DNA of 52,278 nt from Tepidanaerobacteraceae bacterium. Lineage in GTDB: Bacteria > Bacillota > Thermosediminibacteria > Thermosediminibacterales > Tepidanaerobacteraceae. Below, in pieces: positions 1 to 7,966 of the stretch (within the stretch, counting starts at the first letter, position 1; every line of letters starts with the position of its first letter). The stretch spans positions 1 to 52,278 of the forward strand of contig JARRBK010000008.1 in the NCBI GenBank assembly GCA_029982615.1, in the 5' to 3' direction. A model generated the notes under the pieces. It searched no databases. It was not told the DNA's origin and was given only the letters and a program-made list of their open reading frames with translations. The translations under genes and the position numbers were made by a program.

Positions 1-58
1 CACCTCCATGGACTTTTGGCCCCGGTGGTCCGGAGCAGAGATGTTCGGATGTATTATA

Positions 59-274
59 TCATTTATCAAATGGTTTTTCAAGGTTATCCGTCTGGACACG
101 GCTCACTATTTTTCTGGCAGACTTTTCGAATTTGGCGCGCGGAATCATCACCTTCCTGCCACAGCCCAGGCATTTAATGCCAAAATCCATACCTACGCGC
201 CAGATCTCCCATTCGTCACTGCCGCAGGGATGCTTTTTTTTCATTTTTACCACATCGCCTATAAAATAATTCAA
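59..274 (-). CDS. yyzM: DUF951 family protein (YyzM-like)
   Basis: A 71-residue protein resembling the small DUF951/YyzM family found next to rpsF and the mscS-like gene near Firmicute origins. Visible hallmarks are the KKKHPCGSDEWEIWRVGMD stretch and a C-x2-C pair (KCLGCGR), which suggest a small metal-binding or nucleic-acid-binding fold; the function is not established. The start is TTG at 274, inside the last codons of the upstream mscS gene, with a GGAGAGG ribosome-binding site within the mscS coding end, so the two are probably translationally coupled. Just beyond its stop, the window edge shows GGAGGTG on this strand, consistent with another gene starting outside. Family assignment is confident; role unknown. 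Confidence 0.85.
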   Translation of the reverse strand: MNYFIGDVVKMKKKHPCGSDEWEIWRVGMDFGIKCLGCGRKVMIPRAKFEKSARKIVSRVQTDNLEKPFDK

Positions 275-1134
275 GAGCCATCATCCTCTCCTTTCGTGTC
301 CATTTTTAAATATACCATCCTTGGGTAAGGTATTTCAATGTTTTCCTTGTCAAATCTCTCCTTCACTGCTTTCCGGATTTCTCTTTCTACGCTCCACTGT
401 TGCATGGGAACGGTCCGGGCCAGAATGGTTATCACAACTTCGGATGAGCCCAAGTTTGTGACTCCCAACACCGTCGGGCCCTCTACTATATCTTCCCTCC
501 TACTTCTCACTTCCCTACATACGTCCTCCAGAACCTCCATAACCCTGTCCAGGTTTTCTTCGTATGCTACGCTAATTTCCACCAGTGCCCGCATGCTTCC
601 CCGGGAATGGTTTGTCACAAGGGTTATCTCCCCATTGGGGATTATGTGCAGCTGGCCGCCGAAATCCCTGAGCCTGGTGCTTCTTATCCCTATATCTTCC
701 ACCGTGCCAGCCACTCCTGCTGCCTCCACATAATCCCCCACGCCATACTGGTCTTCAAATATTATGAAAAACCCTGATATGACATCTCTGACCAGGTTCT
801 GGGCACCAAATCCCACTGCCAGGCCTCCGATGCCGGCCGCGGTCAGCAGAGATTTTGTATCAATGCCCACCAGCTGTAATAAGTTTATCAGAGCTACAAA
901 ATAGGTGACATAGCGGACTACGCTTTTTAAGAGGCTTGTAAGTGTCTTTCTCTTGTTTTCATTTACAGGCAGTTTATCGTAGTGTTTTATTGATAAAAGC
1001 CTGTCTATAAAACTTTCGCTGAATTTTATCACACAAAACGCAAGGATAAGGATAGTCGCGGCTTTTATCGCAGGCACAGCAAAAGGCGGTATGTCTTTTA
1101 TCACATTGTTGAAAGCACTAATTATATCAGCCAT
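271..1134 (-). CDS. Small-conductance mechanosensitive channel, MscS family
   Basis: A 287-residue MscS-type channel that opens under membrane tension to release osmolytes on hypo-osmotic shock. Two N-terminal hydrophobic helices (about residues 15-40 and 68-92) precede the pore-lining TM3 segment with its Gly/Ala-rich stretch (TAAGIGGLAVGFGAQNLVRD). The beta domain follows (GDYVEAAGVAGTVEDIGIRSTRLRD, then IIPNGE) and then a short C-terminal vestibule. Length suits the minimal MscS/YkuT class. The ATG start has an AAGGTGA site upstream. It overlaps the downstream DUF951 gene by 4 nt and lies 62 bp after cvpA, so it is probably in the same leftward transcript. The function is family-based and secure. 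Confidence 0.93.
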   Translation of the reverse strand: MADIISAFNNVIKDIPPFAVPAIKAATILILAFCVIKFSESFIDRLLSIKHYDKLPVNENKRKTLTSLLKSVVRYVTYFVALINLLQLVGIDTKSLLTAAGIGGLAVGFGAQNLVRDVISGFFIIFEDQYGVGDYVEAAGVAGTVEDIGIRSTRLRDFGGQLHIIPNGEITLVTNHSRGSMRALVEISVAYEENLDRVMEVLEDVCREVRSRREDIVEGPTVLGVTNLGSSEVVITILARTVPMQQWSVEREIRKAVKERFDKENIEIPYPRMVYLKMDTKGEDDGS

Positions 1135-1196
1135 AAAGCCATCACCTTATCTTTTCTAAATTATCAAGAACCAAGCCAATGGATGATATTTTAACC

Positions 1197-1769
1197 TCAA
1201 ATTAATTTTACCACAACAGGTGTTATGAAATCCAAAAACTTCAAGCGCATCAGTATATACGAGCTGTTAATGCCGCGCCAAATCCAGCTGGAAGGCCACG
1301 CCATTAAAAACGGCGAGAGCAGCGAGTACACCAGGGCAATCCCAACAGCCGATCTGGCCAGGCCAAAGGCTGCTCCCAGAAGTCGGTTGATAAAAGTGAG
1401 GTGGGTTAACCTTACGAGGCTGTTCAAAAAGAATGCCGGAATCAAAAATAGCATCTGGACTCCGATAAATATAATAAAAAATGCCAAGGCATTCATAGCC
1501 ATATCCGCAAAGGAAGCAAGGCTCACAGCCCCCACCGCTTTCACTCCTGCATCAGAAGCCTGGGGGATGTTCAACATAGCCATCAGGGCCGGCTCTATGT
1601 CGATGTGCGTTTTTAAAAACTCACTCGCTGCGTTGCGATAGAATACCCCAGCATAAAGGGCCATTATTACCCCAGCCATTTTAAAAGCAGAAAGTATGAG
1701 GCCTTTCGAAAAACCCTCTATAGCGCTCGATAAAAATATTATCAAAAGCAAAATATCTACCCAATTCAT
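1197..1769 (-). CDS. CvpA family membrane protein
   Basis: A 190-residue integral membrane protein with about four hydrophobic segments (roughly residues 5-25, 28-45, 84-112 and 138-158). It opens with the typical CvpA start, MNWVDILLLIIFLSSAIEGF, and carries the family's small-residue helix with K near position 24 (GFSKGLI). Homologues are linked to colicin V production and, in Gram-positives, to envelope homeostasis; the biochemical role is unclear. The ATG overlaps the stop of the upstream propeller gene (ATGA) with a GGAGGTAG ribosome-binding site, which shows tight coupling. Family call is confident, function not. Confidence 0.82.
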   Translation of the reverse strand: MNWVDILLLIIFLSSAIEGFSKGLILSAFKMAGVIMALYAGVFYRNAASEFLKTHIDIEPALMAMLNIPQASDAGVKAVGAVSLASFADMAMNALAFFIIFIGVQMLFLIPAFFLNSLVRLTHLTFINRLLGAAFGLARSAVGIALVYSLLSPFLMAWPSSWIWRGINSSYILMRLKFLDFITPVVVKLI

Positions 1770-2860
1770 AAATCGCTACCTCCATATATTTCCATAAGGC
1801 TGGAGTCTTCGTCCCTTTTTATTATTATGCGGGAATCGTCGACTGGCTCAATGCCCTTTGCATTGGCACAATATAGGTCGTAAGCCAATATGCCTTCCCG
1901 CGACAGAGCCAGTATTTTATCGCCGTAAATTATATGAACAAATTCCCCAGCTTTTTTAATGTTTACAGGGGGTATATCTACTGCATAAGACCATTTAATG
2001 CAGCACTCCGGGTCCAGCATAATAACATTGGCCTGCTGCTCTGAAGCCAGTTTTGTCTGTTTCTGATTCACCACTGCTGCAATGTAACCATCCTTGCCCA
2101 CATCTGCCCTCAAAACAGTATTTTCAAAAACGTGCTTGCTCACCACACTGCCCTGAAAATCAACTTTAAAAACTCTATCCTCTGCCACTGCTTCCACTCC
2201 GCCGGGCACAAACTCCATGCACAGCGTCATCACCGGCTGTTTTATCTCCCAAAGCAAATGCCCTGCAGAATTTATGAAAACCAATTTGCTAGAAAGGTCT
2301 TCTTCCAACACATTCAGCACCGTATAGGATCCGGATGTGGAAGTTCTTCCAGAAATGGCGCGGCCAGCAATAGGAATCTGCCAGATCAAAGCACCTCTTG
2401 TATTCATGAGAGCGGCGTATGGTTTTCCCTGAAGTTTGCCGGAAAAAAGTATGTAATCACCCTCCATGCACAAAATTTCAGGGTTCTCAATAAAAATATC
2501 CTTCTGAAATACTTGTTCTCCAGCCGCACTCCACATGGTTAGAGCGCCGCCTCCCACCGTTATAAAGCCCTTCGAACCCATCCACAGCAGCTCTTTTTGA
2601 GCAAGATCTTTTTGCCAAACAATCCTTCCACTGTCGTCCACCCTCCTTATGAGGTTGTCGTAATAGTTTAAAAAACCGCCGTCGTCAGTGCGGGCCAATA
2701 TTCCTGAAAGGCGGAATATTTCCCGAATTTTTTGAGTCCTAAAGATGGTGTTCTTTGATAGGTTGATAAGGTTTGGCTGTGTCACAATCATCATCAAAAT
2801 CACAAGAGCCAGCAAAATTCCTCCGACCATTGTATAACCCGCGGGAATCTCGCGCTTCAC
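1766..2860 (-). CDS. Membrane-anchored beta-propeller protein (DUF5711-like)
   Basis: About 364 residues. One N-terminal transmembrane helix (AGYTMVGGILLALVILMMIVT, within residues 6-26) is followed by an extracytoplasmic domain of repeating short strands with W/F-x-K/D turns (GRIVWQKDLAQ, GALIWQIPIAG, GHLLWEIKQP, CCIKWSYAVD). These look like PQQ/WD-type propeller blades and match what I know as DUF5711. Two GTG starts are possible: 2872, overlapping the TPR gene's stop, or 2860. I prefer 2860 because the GGGGAGGTGA site then lies about 8 nt away. It sits between a TPR gene and cvpA in a tight operon, suggesting an envelope-related role. Function unknown. Confidence 0.72.
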   Translation of the reverse strand: MKREIPAGYTMVGGILLALVILMMIVTQPNLINLSKNTIFRTQKIREIFRLSGILARTDDGGFLNYYDNLIRRVDDSGRIVWQKDLAQKELLWMGSKGFITVGGGALTMWSAAGEQVFQKDIFIENPEILCMEGDYILFSGKLQGKPYAALMNTRGALIWQIPIAGRAISGRTSTSGSYTVLNVLEEDLSSKLVFINSAGHLLWEIKQPVMTLCMEFVPGGVEAVAEDRVFKVDFQGSVVSKHVFENTVLRADVGKDGYIAAVVNQKQTKLASEQQANVIMLDPECCIKWSYAVDIPPVNIKKAGEFVHIIYGDKILALSREGILAYDLYCANAKGIEPVDDSRIIIKRDEDSSLMEIYGGSDL

Positions 2861-2868
2861 AGTTTTTT

Positions 2869-3453
2869 TCACCTCCCCGACATCAGGAAGTAAACTGCAG
2901 CTCCTATTATTATACTCATAACCCACCAGTATTTTCCATATCTTTGCCACTTGGCGTCCGCCATCCCCGCGTCATCGTAATATTCGCGCTGGCGGCGGTT
3001 CTCGAGGCTGATGGATTTTTTATAATAGGCTACATACTTATCTATTTTTTTCTTCTTTTTATATATTACAGCCAGATTGTTATAAGGCACAGGATTGTCA
3101 GGGTCCATTGCTGCAGCCTTTTTATAATATTCTTCCGCTTTATCCATGTCCCCGGCTTCAAAAAAAACATTCCCCAGATTACTTACAGCGGGCGAATAAT
3201 CAGGTTTTATCTCCAGAGCTTTTAAAAACATGCTTTTCGCCTCAGAAAAATCTCCGAGACGGACGTTTATTACACCCAATTTGTTGTATGCTTCTGCATT
3301 GTTGGGCTCACGGCTTATAAGCGCAAGAAAAACTTCCTTTGCCTTATCATATTCGCCAAGGTTCATAAGTTTTTTTCCCTGTAACATCAAGTCTTGTGCC
3401 ATACAGATGCCAGATACCGCGTTTTTACATGAAATTGTTATCTGGCCTTTCAC
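2869..3453 (-). CDS. Tetratricopeptide repeat protein with C-terminal membrane helix
   Basis: A 194-residue protein with about three to four TPR units: near residues 20-53 (GKKLMNLGEYDKAKEVFLAL), 54-87 (AYNKLGVINVRLGDFSEAKS), 88-121 (SNLGNVFFEAGDMDKAEEYY) and a shorter one at 122-145. A basic linker and one C-terminal helix (WWVMSIIIGAAVYFLM) follow, so it is a tail-anchored scaffold with TPRs probably facing the cytoplasm. The start at 3453 is GTG, overlapping a GAGATGAG-like site; ATG at codon 18 is a weaker alternative with no clear ribosome-binding site. It begins the leftward operon that runs through the propeller protein and CvpA. Partner proteins cannot be told from sequence. Confidence 0.78.
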   Translation of the reverse strand: MKGQITISCKNAVSGICMAQDLMLQGKKLMNLGEYDKAKEVFLALISREPNNAEAYNKLGVINVRLGDFSEAKSMFLKALEIKPDYSPAVSNLGNVFFEAGDMDKAEEYYKKAAAMDPDNPVPYNNLAVIYKKKKKIDKYVAYYKKSISLENRRQREYYDDAGMADAKWQRYGKYWWVMSIIIGAAVYFLMSGR

Positions 3454-3764
3454 CTCATCTCTTAAATCGCTTTATATTATTATATCATTCTATTCCTAAT
3501 CTGAAAAACCTTCTGCATATAAGAAGAAAAACAAAAAAAATCCCGGCAATTCAGAGCAACGGGTAAATAGGACATGTCATTCAGGAAAAGCTTAACGCGG
3601 TCAAAGGTATGCCAAAAAAGGGGCTGATAGAGTATTATGTAAATTTAAACATTCTAATATTAATGATTAAAACACCAACATATGACGCATAATTCTAAGG
3701 AATAGTAATTTATGGAATCACATATAATCATAAATAAAAACAAAAACCTTGCGGGAGGGAAATT
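3454..3764. other. Divergent intergenic region
   Basis: A 311-bp AT-rich spacer between the leftward TPR gene and rightward yyaC. It holds a forespore-type promoter (listed separately). On the minus strand, CCCG (560-563 side) and CGGG (542-545 side) pair weakly ahead of eight T residues (3533-3540), about 80 nt before the TPR start: a poor terminator or leader hairpin. A GC-richer patch at about 3541-3625 has no ORF or riboswitch motif that I recognise. Confidence 0.5.
3699..3728 (+). promoter_or_regulatory. Candidate forespore sigma (SigF/SigG) promoter for yyaC
   Basis: GGAATA at 3699-3704, a 16-bp spacer, then CATATAAT at 3721-3728. This resembles the forespore consensus (GnATA, 16-18 bp, CATAnTA) and lies 37 bp before the yyaC ATG. 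In B. subtilis yyaC is a forespore gene, which supports the reading. The motif is short and AT-rich, so chance is possible. Confidence 0.45.
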
Positions 3765-4331
3765 ATGCTTTTTGAAAATCCGCTGACAAAATCCAGGGAA
3801 CTCAGGGTTCATATTGATGCGCCCTGCGCTGTCGAAACCTTTTCGGAATATTTTAACATAATGCTCGACGAATGTTTCGTACCTTCGCCTATAATAATTC
3901 TGTGCATAGGAACAGACCGTTCAACAGGCGATTCCCTGGGGCCCCTTGTGGGAGAAAAATTGAAAAAATCATGCACTCATGCCAAAGTAATGGGCACCCT
4001 CTCCGAACCGGTTCATGCCGGAAATCTTTCAAAAGTGCTGGAACAAATACACAAATTATATCCGAATCCCTTCATTATAGCCATAGACGCATCCCTGGGA
4101 TGCTTTGAAAATGTTGGAACTATAAAGCTCGCCAGAGGTTCTATAAAGCCCGGAGCAGGCGTCAACAAAGATTTGCCGCCGGTGGGCGATTTCCACATTA
4201 CTGGCATAGTAAACGTTGGGGGTTTTATGGAATACTTCGTGCTGCAAAATACCCGACTTTATGTGGTAATGAAAATGGCTGAAATCATTTCTGAAGGCAT
4301 AAACAAAGGGTTTTCAAAATTTTTCAGTTGA
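3765..4331 (+). CDS. yyaC: Spore protein YyaC (DUF1256, Gpr-like peptidase fold)
   Basis: A 188-residue protein of the sporulation YyaC family, structurally related to hydrogenase-maturation and germination (Gpr) proteases. Diagnostic pieces are IILCIGTDRSTGDSLGPLVG (about residues 44-63), GTLSEPVHAGNL, IAIDASLGCFENVGTI and KPGAGVNKDLPPVGDFHITG. The substrate is unknown; it is thought to act in the forespore. The ATG at 3765 has a strong GGGAGGG site 6 nt upstream. It is one of only two plus-strand genes left of oriC, with its own forespore-like promoter, so it appears to be an isolated developmental gene. In B. subtilis yyaC also lies beside parB. Family call is firm. Confidence 0.9.
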   Translation: MLFENPLTKSRELRVHIDAPCAVETFSEYFNIMLDECFVPSPIIILCIGTDRSTGDSLGPLVGEKLKKSCTHAKVMGTLSEPVHAGNLSKVLEQIHKLYPNPFIIAIDASLGCFENVGTIKLARGSIKPGAGVNKDLPPVGDFHITGIVNVGGFMEYFVLQNTRLYVVMKMAEIISEGINKGFSKFFS

Positions 4332-4351
4332 GGTCAGCTCATAAAAAAATT

Positions 4352-4373
4352 GGAATAGCCATAACGCTATTCC
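4352..4373 (-). terminator. Intrinsic terminator, minus strand
   Basis: GGAATAGC and GCTATTCC form a perfect 8-bp stem with a 6-nt loop. On the minus strand it is followed by AA and seven T residues (4343-4351), so it terminates the UPF0180 transcript. It may also stop yyaC read-through from the other side, where the tail (CTCTT) is poor. Confidence 0.75.
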
Positions 4374-4454
4374 CTCTTAACCGAAACCTAACTTTGACCG
4401 TGTGAAATTAAGTTTTGCCTTTAATTCTTCCGAAATATGAAAAGCAAGTTTGTT

Positions 4455-4751
4455 TTAAATGAAACGCTCATACACCCTGCTTTTTATTATTTCATAAACT
4501 TCTTCGGGGGTCATGTCCTGAGCATTGACCAGCAAAACACCATAGGAATTTTCGTTCCCTGTTTCATCTAACAGCGGGGCCACTGCCCTGTTGAAAATTG
4601 CCGTGTTAATATCGTCTAGCTTTCTGGACTTATATACGACTGCATCGGCTGCCACGTGGGAATTGCCCCACAACACCGTCGTATACCCTTTTTTTCTGAG
4701 ATATTCTCCTATATCCTCCAGGCCTTCTTCCAGGGCAATGACCCGGGTCAT
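4455..4751 (-). CDS. UPF0180 family protein (YkuS-like)
   Basis: A 98-residue cytoplasmic protein matching UPF0180/YkuS: MTRVIALEEGLEDIGEYLRK at the start, then GYTTVLWGN, ADAVVYKSRKLDDIN, and a C-terminal LLVNAQDMTPEEVYEII. Family function is unknown. The reading frame runs 15 codons further upstream, but ATG at 4751 is preceded by GGAGGTGG with a 4-nt gap and matches the family N-terminus, so the shorter form is chosen. It stands alone between a terminator and a 300-bp structured spacer. Confidence 0.85.
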   Translation of the reverse strand: MTRVIALEEGLEDIGEYLRKKGYTTVLWGNSHVAADAVVYKSRKLDDINTAIFNRAVAPLLDETGNENSYGVLLVNAQDMTPEEVYEIIKSRVYERFI

Positions 4752-4832
4752 TTTACCACCTCCGCCATTTTTATTATTTGCAATAGAGTGCAGCATTATT
4801 CCTTATTACCTTGAGAGCGCGGGGAACTATCG

Positions 4833-4855
4833 AAAAACTTGCAAGAGCAGCTTGC
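4833..4855 (-). terminator. Weak terminator-like hairpin
   Basis: On the minus strand GCAAG, a 5-nt loop and CTTGC (4841-4855) are followed by AAG and five T residues. The stem is short (5 bp). Position and orientation suit termination of the bactofilin-containing transcript. Confidence 0.3.
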
Positions 4856-4901
4856 GGCTATAAAGAAACCCAACTTTCGTTATACCGGCTTGTAGACAAA
4901 A

Positions 4902-5003
4902 CCCGCATTGTATTATTCCGCTACGGACACGCTCGCACGCCGTTAACGGCAAAAGCTTGCGACGGCTGAGCGAAACTAGTCCCGCTCCATAATACAATGC
5001 GGG
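4902..5003. repeat. Structured inverted-repeat element, 15-bp arms
   Basis: CCCGCATTGTATTAT (4902-4916) and its exact reverse complement (4989-5003) enclose 72 nt. Inside are CGCTC/GAGCG (4930-4934 and 4968-4972) and the perfect 12-bp palindrome GCCGTTAACGGC (4939-4950). The interior is GC-rich against AT-rich flanks and has no convincing ORF. The sequence ACCCAACTTTCGTT occurs on both sides of the element (near 4869 and 5028). It could be a MITE-like element, a structured RNA or a regulatory hairpin. Confidence 0.6.
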
Positions 5004-5028
5004 CTAAGTGAGTATATCAACGGTCTGA

Positions 5029-5044
5029 CCCAACTTTCGTTGGG
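5029..5044. terminator. Short hairpin after bactofilin gene
   Basis: CCCAAC-TTTC-GTTGGG gives a 6-bp perfect stem, 13 bp beyond the bactofilin stop. Neither side has a good T tract, so termination is weak or the hairpin serves as 3-prime-end protection. Confidence 0.35.
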
Positions 5045-5056
5045 CTTTCGTCGTGT

Positions 5057-5464
5057 TCATTTTGCAGCTTGCTCAGTCTTTACAAGTTTAAAATTTCGTT
5101 CCTGAGAAATGTTTTGCATCTCACATCTTCCTTCAAGCAAGCCCCCATCTTCTATTACTATGCTGGCAACCTTTATGTCACCTATGACCTTTCCTGTAGC
5201 CCTAATCTCCATTTTCCCTTCCAGCTCGGCGTTCCCATTAAACGAACCGGCAATTACCGCATTTCGGGCTTTAATATCAGCCTTTACCGAGCCGCTTTCT
5301 GTGATGATTACATCGCCGGTGCTTTCTATCTCCCCTTCGACCTTTCCTTCAATTCTTAGAATGCCTGCAGCTCTTATTTTCCCGACGAATTCTGTGCCGG
5401 ATCCCAAAATAGTATCAACTTTGTCCGCGCTAACCGCTATGCCCTCAGTTTTTTTGCCGAACAT
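5057..5464 (-). CDS. Bactofilin (polymer-forming cytoskeletal protein)
   Basis: A 135-residue bactofilin (DUF583). A short disordered N-terminus leads to a right-handed beta-helix with hydrophobic and glycine periodicity: FVGKIRAAGILRIEGKVEGE, VIITESGSVKADIKARNAVI, GKMEIRATGKVIGDIKVASI and ending LLEGRCEM. Bactofilins polymerise without nucleotide and scaffold cell-wall or morphogenetic enzymes. The upstream gene (12 bp away, same strand) encodes an M23 peptidase, the classic bactofilin partner pairing for cell shape. The ATG has an AAAGGAGG site. Confident. Confidence 0.93.
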   Translation of the reverse strand: MFGKKTEGIAVSADKVDTILGSGTEFVGKIRAAGILRIEGKVEGEIESTGDVIITESGSVKADIKARNAVIAGSFNGNAELEGKMEIRATGKVIGDIKVASIVIEDGGLLEGRCEMQNISQERNFKLVKTEQAAK

Positions 5465-5476
5465 GTCTTTCCTCCT

Positions 5477-6391
5477 TTATTGTAAATAGCTGGCGGGGTC
5501 CTTCACTTCTCCGTTAAGTCTGACCATATAATGAACATGCGGGCCTGTGCTTCGTCCGCTGTTTCCCACCTGGGCGATAATCTGTCCCTTTTTAACCTTC
5601 TGCCCTTTTTTCACCATCACTCGGGAAGTATGGCCATAGGAAGTCTCAAAGCCGTAACCATGGCTTATGGTTACCATGTTTCCGTATCCGCTTTTATACC
5701 CCACAAACACCACTACGCCGTCCGCCGTCGCGCGTATGGAAGTGCCGTAGGGAGCTGCTACATCCAGGCCGTCATGGAATTCCTTCCGGTATCCAAAGGG
5801 CGATCTCCTGTAACCGAACCCGGAAGTTATCCTGCCGTCCACAGGCCATATGTTGGGAGTTGAAGCCATGCGCTGATTTCTCTGTATTATCGCATTTTTT
5901 AATTCTTTCAGGCTTTGTTCTTGCTCAGGAAGCCTGGATTCCATAACCCGCAGTTCCTCAATAGCTTTCTCCCGGTCTATGCCGCTCCTGGACGCAAGTA
6001 TGTATACTTCTTTACTGTCATCCGTCTGTTTCAGGTCAATGTTTTTTTTTAAAGCAGGGTCGTTTTTAAGAAGGTCTCTTAAATCCTTATCCAGCTTTTC
6101 AAGGCCCTGCATTTTCTCTTCCAGGGTCTGCGTCTTTTTCACAAAATAATCCAGCTGCTGCTGCAGTTTATTATAATCCATGGTTTTTGCTGCCAGTTCC
6201 CGGTTGCTCGCCTGGATCTGTCTGTAGGAAATGGAAAAATTCACCGCATAAATCAAAACAGCAGCTATGATCCCCACCAATAGGACGCCGAAAATTTTGA
6301 GAATGACAGCTGAAAATGAAATGGAAATTGTGGATCTGCCGGAATGGGGGACGATCATTATTGTGAACGCTTCTTCCTTCTTTTTTTTCAC
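5477..6391 (-). CDS. M23 family membrane-anchored peptidoglycan endopeptidase
   Basis: A 304-residue protein with an N-terminal membrane helix (about residues 28-52), a coiled coil (about 55-170, with runs such as KLQQQLDYFVKKTQTLEEKM) and a C-terminal LytM/M23 domain. Zinc-site motifs are visible: HDGLD (first His and Asp), GHTSRV, and HVHYMVRLNG (H-x-H). It should cleave peptide cross-bridges outside the membrane. The start is GTG at 6391 after GGGGAG; no better ATG exists. It is paired with the downstream bactofilin, implying spatially directed wall remodelling. All metal ligands appear intact, so an active enzyme is likely. Confidence 0.92.
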   Translation of the reverse strand: MKKKKEEAFTIMIVPHSGRSTISISFSAVILKIFGVLLVGIIAAVLIYAVNFSISYRQIQASNRELAAKTMDYNKLQQQLDYFVKKTQTLEEKMQGLEKLDKDLRDLLKNDPALKKNIDLKQTDDSKEVYILASRSGIDREKAIEELRVMESRLPEQEQSLKELKNAIIQRNQRMASTPNIWPVDGRITSGFGYRRSPFGYRKEFHDGLDVAAPYGTSIRATADGVVVFVGYKSGYGNMVTISHGYGFETSYGHTSRVMVKKGQKVKKGQIIAQVGNSGRSTGPHVHYMVRLNGEVKDPASYLQ

Positions 6392-6473
6392 TCCTGCTCC
6401 CCACCACCTCTTGGAAAAAATATATTTATAATTCGACGCAAAATATCGAAAATCCTTCCAGAAAAAATTAAAT

Positions 6474-6989
6474 TTATCCCCTCAATGCCTCATCAAGGAT
6501 TTCTCTCTCTTCAGGGGAAAGAGTGTAGCTTGCATTTCCATTTACTATGGGCTTGAGATAGATTCTGTTTTCGTCCCGAGCATAAATGCTAGTTATCATT
6601 ACGCCGGTGTTGTATTCGTTCAATAAAACTAGGGAAAAACTCAAGTCACCGCCCATGTCAAAAAAAGCATTGTACCTTTTAAATTTTATTTTTTTTATCG
6701 ATAATTTTCCTTGTCTTTCTAATTCTTTAACTTTGTCTTTTAACAGGCTTAAATCTCTTTTTATTTCCATTACCTCGGAAAGGTTGTTTTCCAGCATTTG
6801 TTCCAGATTTTTGCCATCCACACCGCGCATCAGCTGATAATGCCTTCGGGCAGCCGATGCCAGTTTAACATTTGATAATACAAAAACTATCAGGGTCAGC
6901 AGAAAAACAAAGATTAGTGCCAGCAGAACATCGCCCACATGGGCTTGCAAATAGTTTTTTACAATCGTGTAAAAATCCGATGATGCCAT
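6474..6989 (-). CDS. DUF4446 family membrane protein
   Basis: A 171-residue protein with one N-terminal transmembrane segment (VLLALIFVFLLTLIVFVL, about residues 20-38), a short coiled coil (about 60-92), and a conserved beta-rich domain with the DUF4446 signature KRYNAFFDMGGDLSFSLVLL followed by GVMITSIYARDENRIYLKPI. This family commonly lies near parB/yyaC at clostridial origins; its function is unknown. The ATG at 6989 has a clear GGAGG site. It may be in the same transcript as the M23 gene 82 bp downstream. Confidence 0.85.
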   Translation of the reverse strand: MASSDFYTIVKNYLQAHVGDVLLALIFVFLLTLIVFVLSNVKLASAARRHYQLMRGVDGKNLEQMLENNLSEVMEIKRDLSLLKDKVKELERQGKLSIKKIKFKRYNAFFDMGGDLSFSLVLLNEYNTGVMITSIYARDENRIYLKPIVNGNASYTLSPEEREILDEALRG

Positions 6990-7061
6990 GATTACTCCTC
7001 CAGCAAACTATGATTGCTAAATATTAAAAAATCCTACCCTCCGAGCGGTTATTATCTTTGC

Positions 7062-7754
7062 TCAGCCCGGCATATGAGAAAAAGCAGCGGCCAAGAAAAC
7101 TGCAACAAAAATGGCTGGAAGTAAATTGCCCACTTTTATATCCACATCTATTCCCAGCATATTTATGCCTATGGCAAAAATTAAAAGCCCTCCTGTGGCG
7201 GTCATTTCCCTGATTATTGTGTCGGTCAGAAAAACCTTTATATATGAAGCTGCCAAGGTAATGCTCCCTTGATATAAAAATACCGGCAATGCCGAAAAGG
7301 CTACACCAAGTCCCAGGCTTGAAGAAAAAACCACTGCTGAAACGCCATCAAGGATGGATTTTATAAAGAGCGTGGTGTGATTGCCGGTAAGGCCGCTCTC
7401 CAACGAACCCATTATAGCCATCGCGCCCACACAGTAAAGAAGGCTGGCAGAAACAAAAGCCCTGGTGAAATCTCCGTCCCCGTTTCCGAAGCGTCTTTCC
7501 ATACTCTGCCCCAACTGTTTGAGCCGATGTTCTATGCGCAAAACCTCCCCCAACACCGCACCTATTACTATGCTGAGAGTGACCACCAGCAGGTTCTGGC
7601 TCTTTAAAGCCATGGAAAGCCCGATGAGCATGACTGTAATACTCAAGCCCTGCATGATGGTGCTCTTTATGTTCTCAGGAAAGCCTCCTTTCAAAAAATT
7701 GCCCATTATGGCTCCTATGATTATAGACGCTGCATTTACTATAGTCCCCAGCAT
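7062..7754 (-). CDS. DUF554 family membrane protein (YdfK/YqgA type)
   Basis: A 230-residue polytopic protein with about six to seven hydrophobic segments. It starts with the family pattern MLGTIVNAASIIIGAIMGNF and has the hallmark stretches LSIVIGAVLGEVLRIEHRL, FVSASLLYCVGAMAIMGSLE and ILDGVSAVVFSSSLGLGVAF. Members are putative transporters of unknown substrate. The ATG lies 4 nt after GGAGG. It is 72 bp upstream of the DUF4446 gene on the same strand. Family call is firm, transported compound unknown. Confidence 0.88.
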   Translation of the reverse strand: MLGTIVNAASIIIGAIMGNFLKGGFPENIKSTIMQGLSITVMLIGLSMALKSQNLLVVTLSIVIGAVLGEVLRIEHRLKQLGQSMERRFGNGDGDFTRAFVSASLLYCVGAMAIMGSLESGLTGNHTTLFIKSILDGVSAVVFSSSLGLGVAFSALPVFLYQGSITLAASYIKVFLTDTIIREMTATGGLLIFAIGINMLGIDVDIKVGNLLPAIFVAVFLAAAFSHMPG

Positions 7755-7923
7755 TTTTCCTCCCCCGAACCCTTATACTTATTCTGGCCCGCATCACAAC
7801 CATAACTTTATCACAAATCACATATTGTTTCCAGTGGCAAACTTTTTTTTGGTGAAGAAAATTGATTCCCTGCTGCTTTTAAAAAACAATATTTTAACAA
7901 ATCGAATTGATTGAATAGCAAAT

Positions 7924-7955
7924 GCCGGAAACCAAAAATAAATCTGGTTTCCGGC
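7924..7955 (-). terminator. Hairpin downstream of hydG
   Basis: GCCGGAAACCA and TGGTTTCCGGC form a perfect 11-bp stem with a 10-nt loop, 11 bp past the hydG stop. The minus-strand tail (ATTTGCTATT) is only moderately T-rich, yet placement suits a terminator for hydG. Confidence 0.65.
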
Positions 7956-7966
7956 AGCCTCTTTTG

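Noticed and set aside
3541-3625. GC-richer patch as a c-di-GMP riboswitch or insertion-sequence remnant
   Set aside because: No conserved riboswitch core and no transposase-like frame or terminal repeats could be shown.
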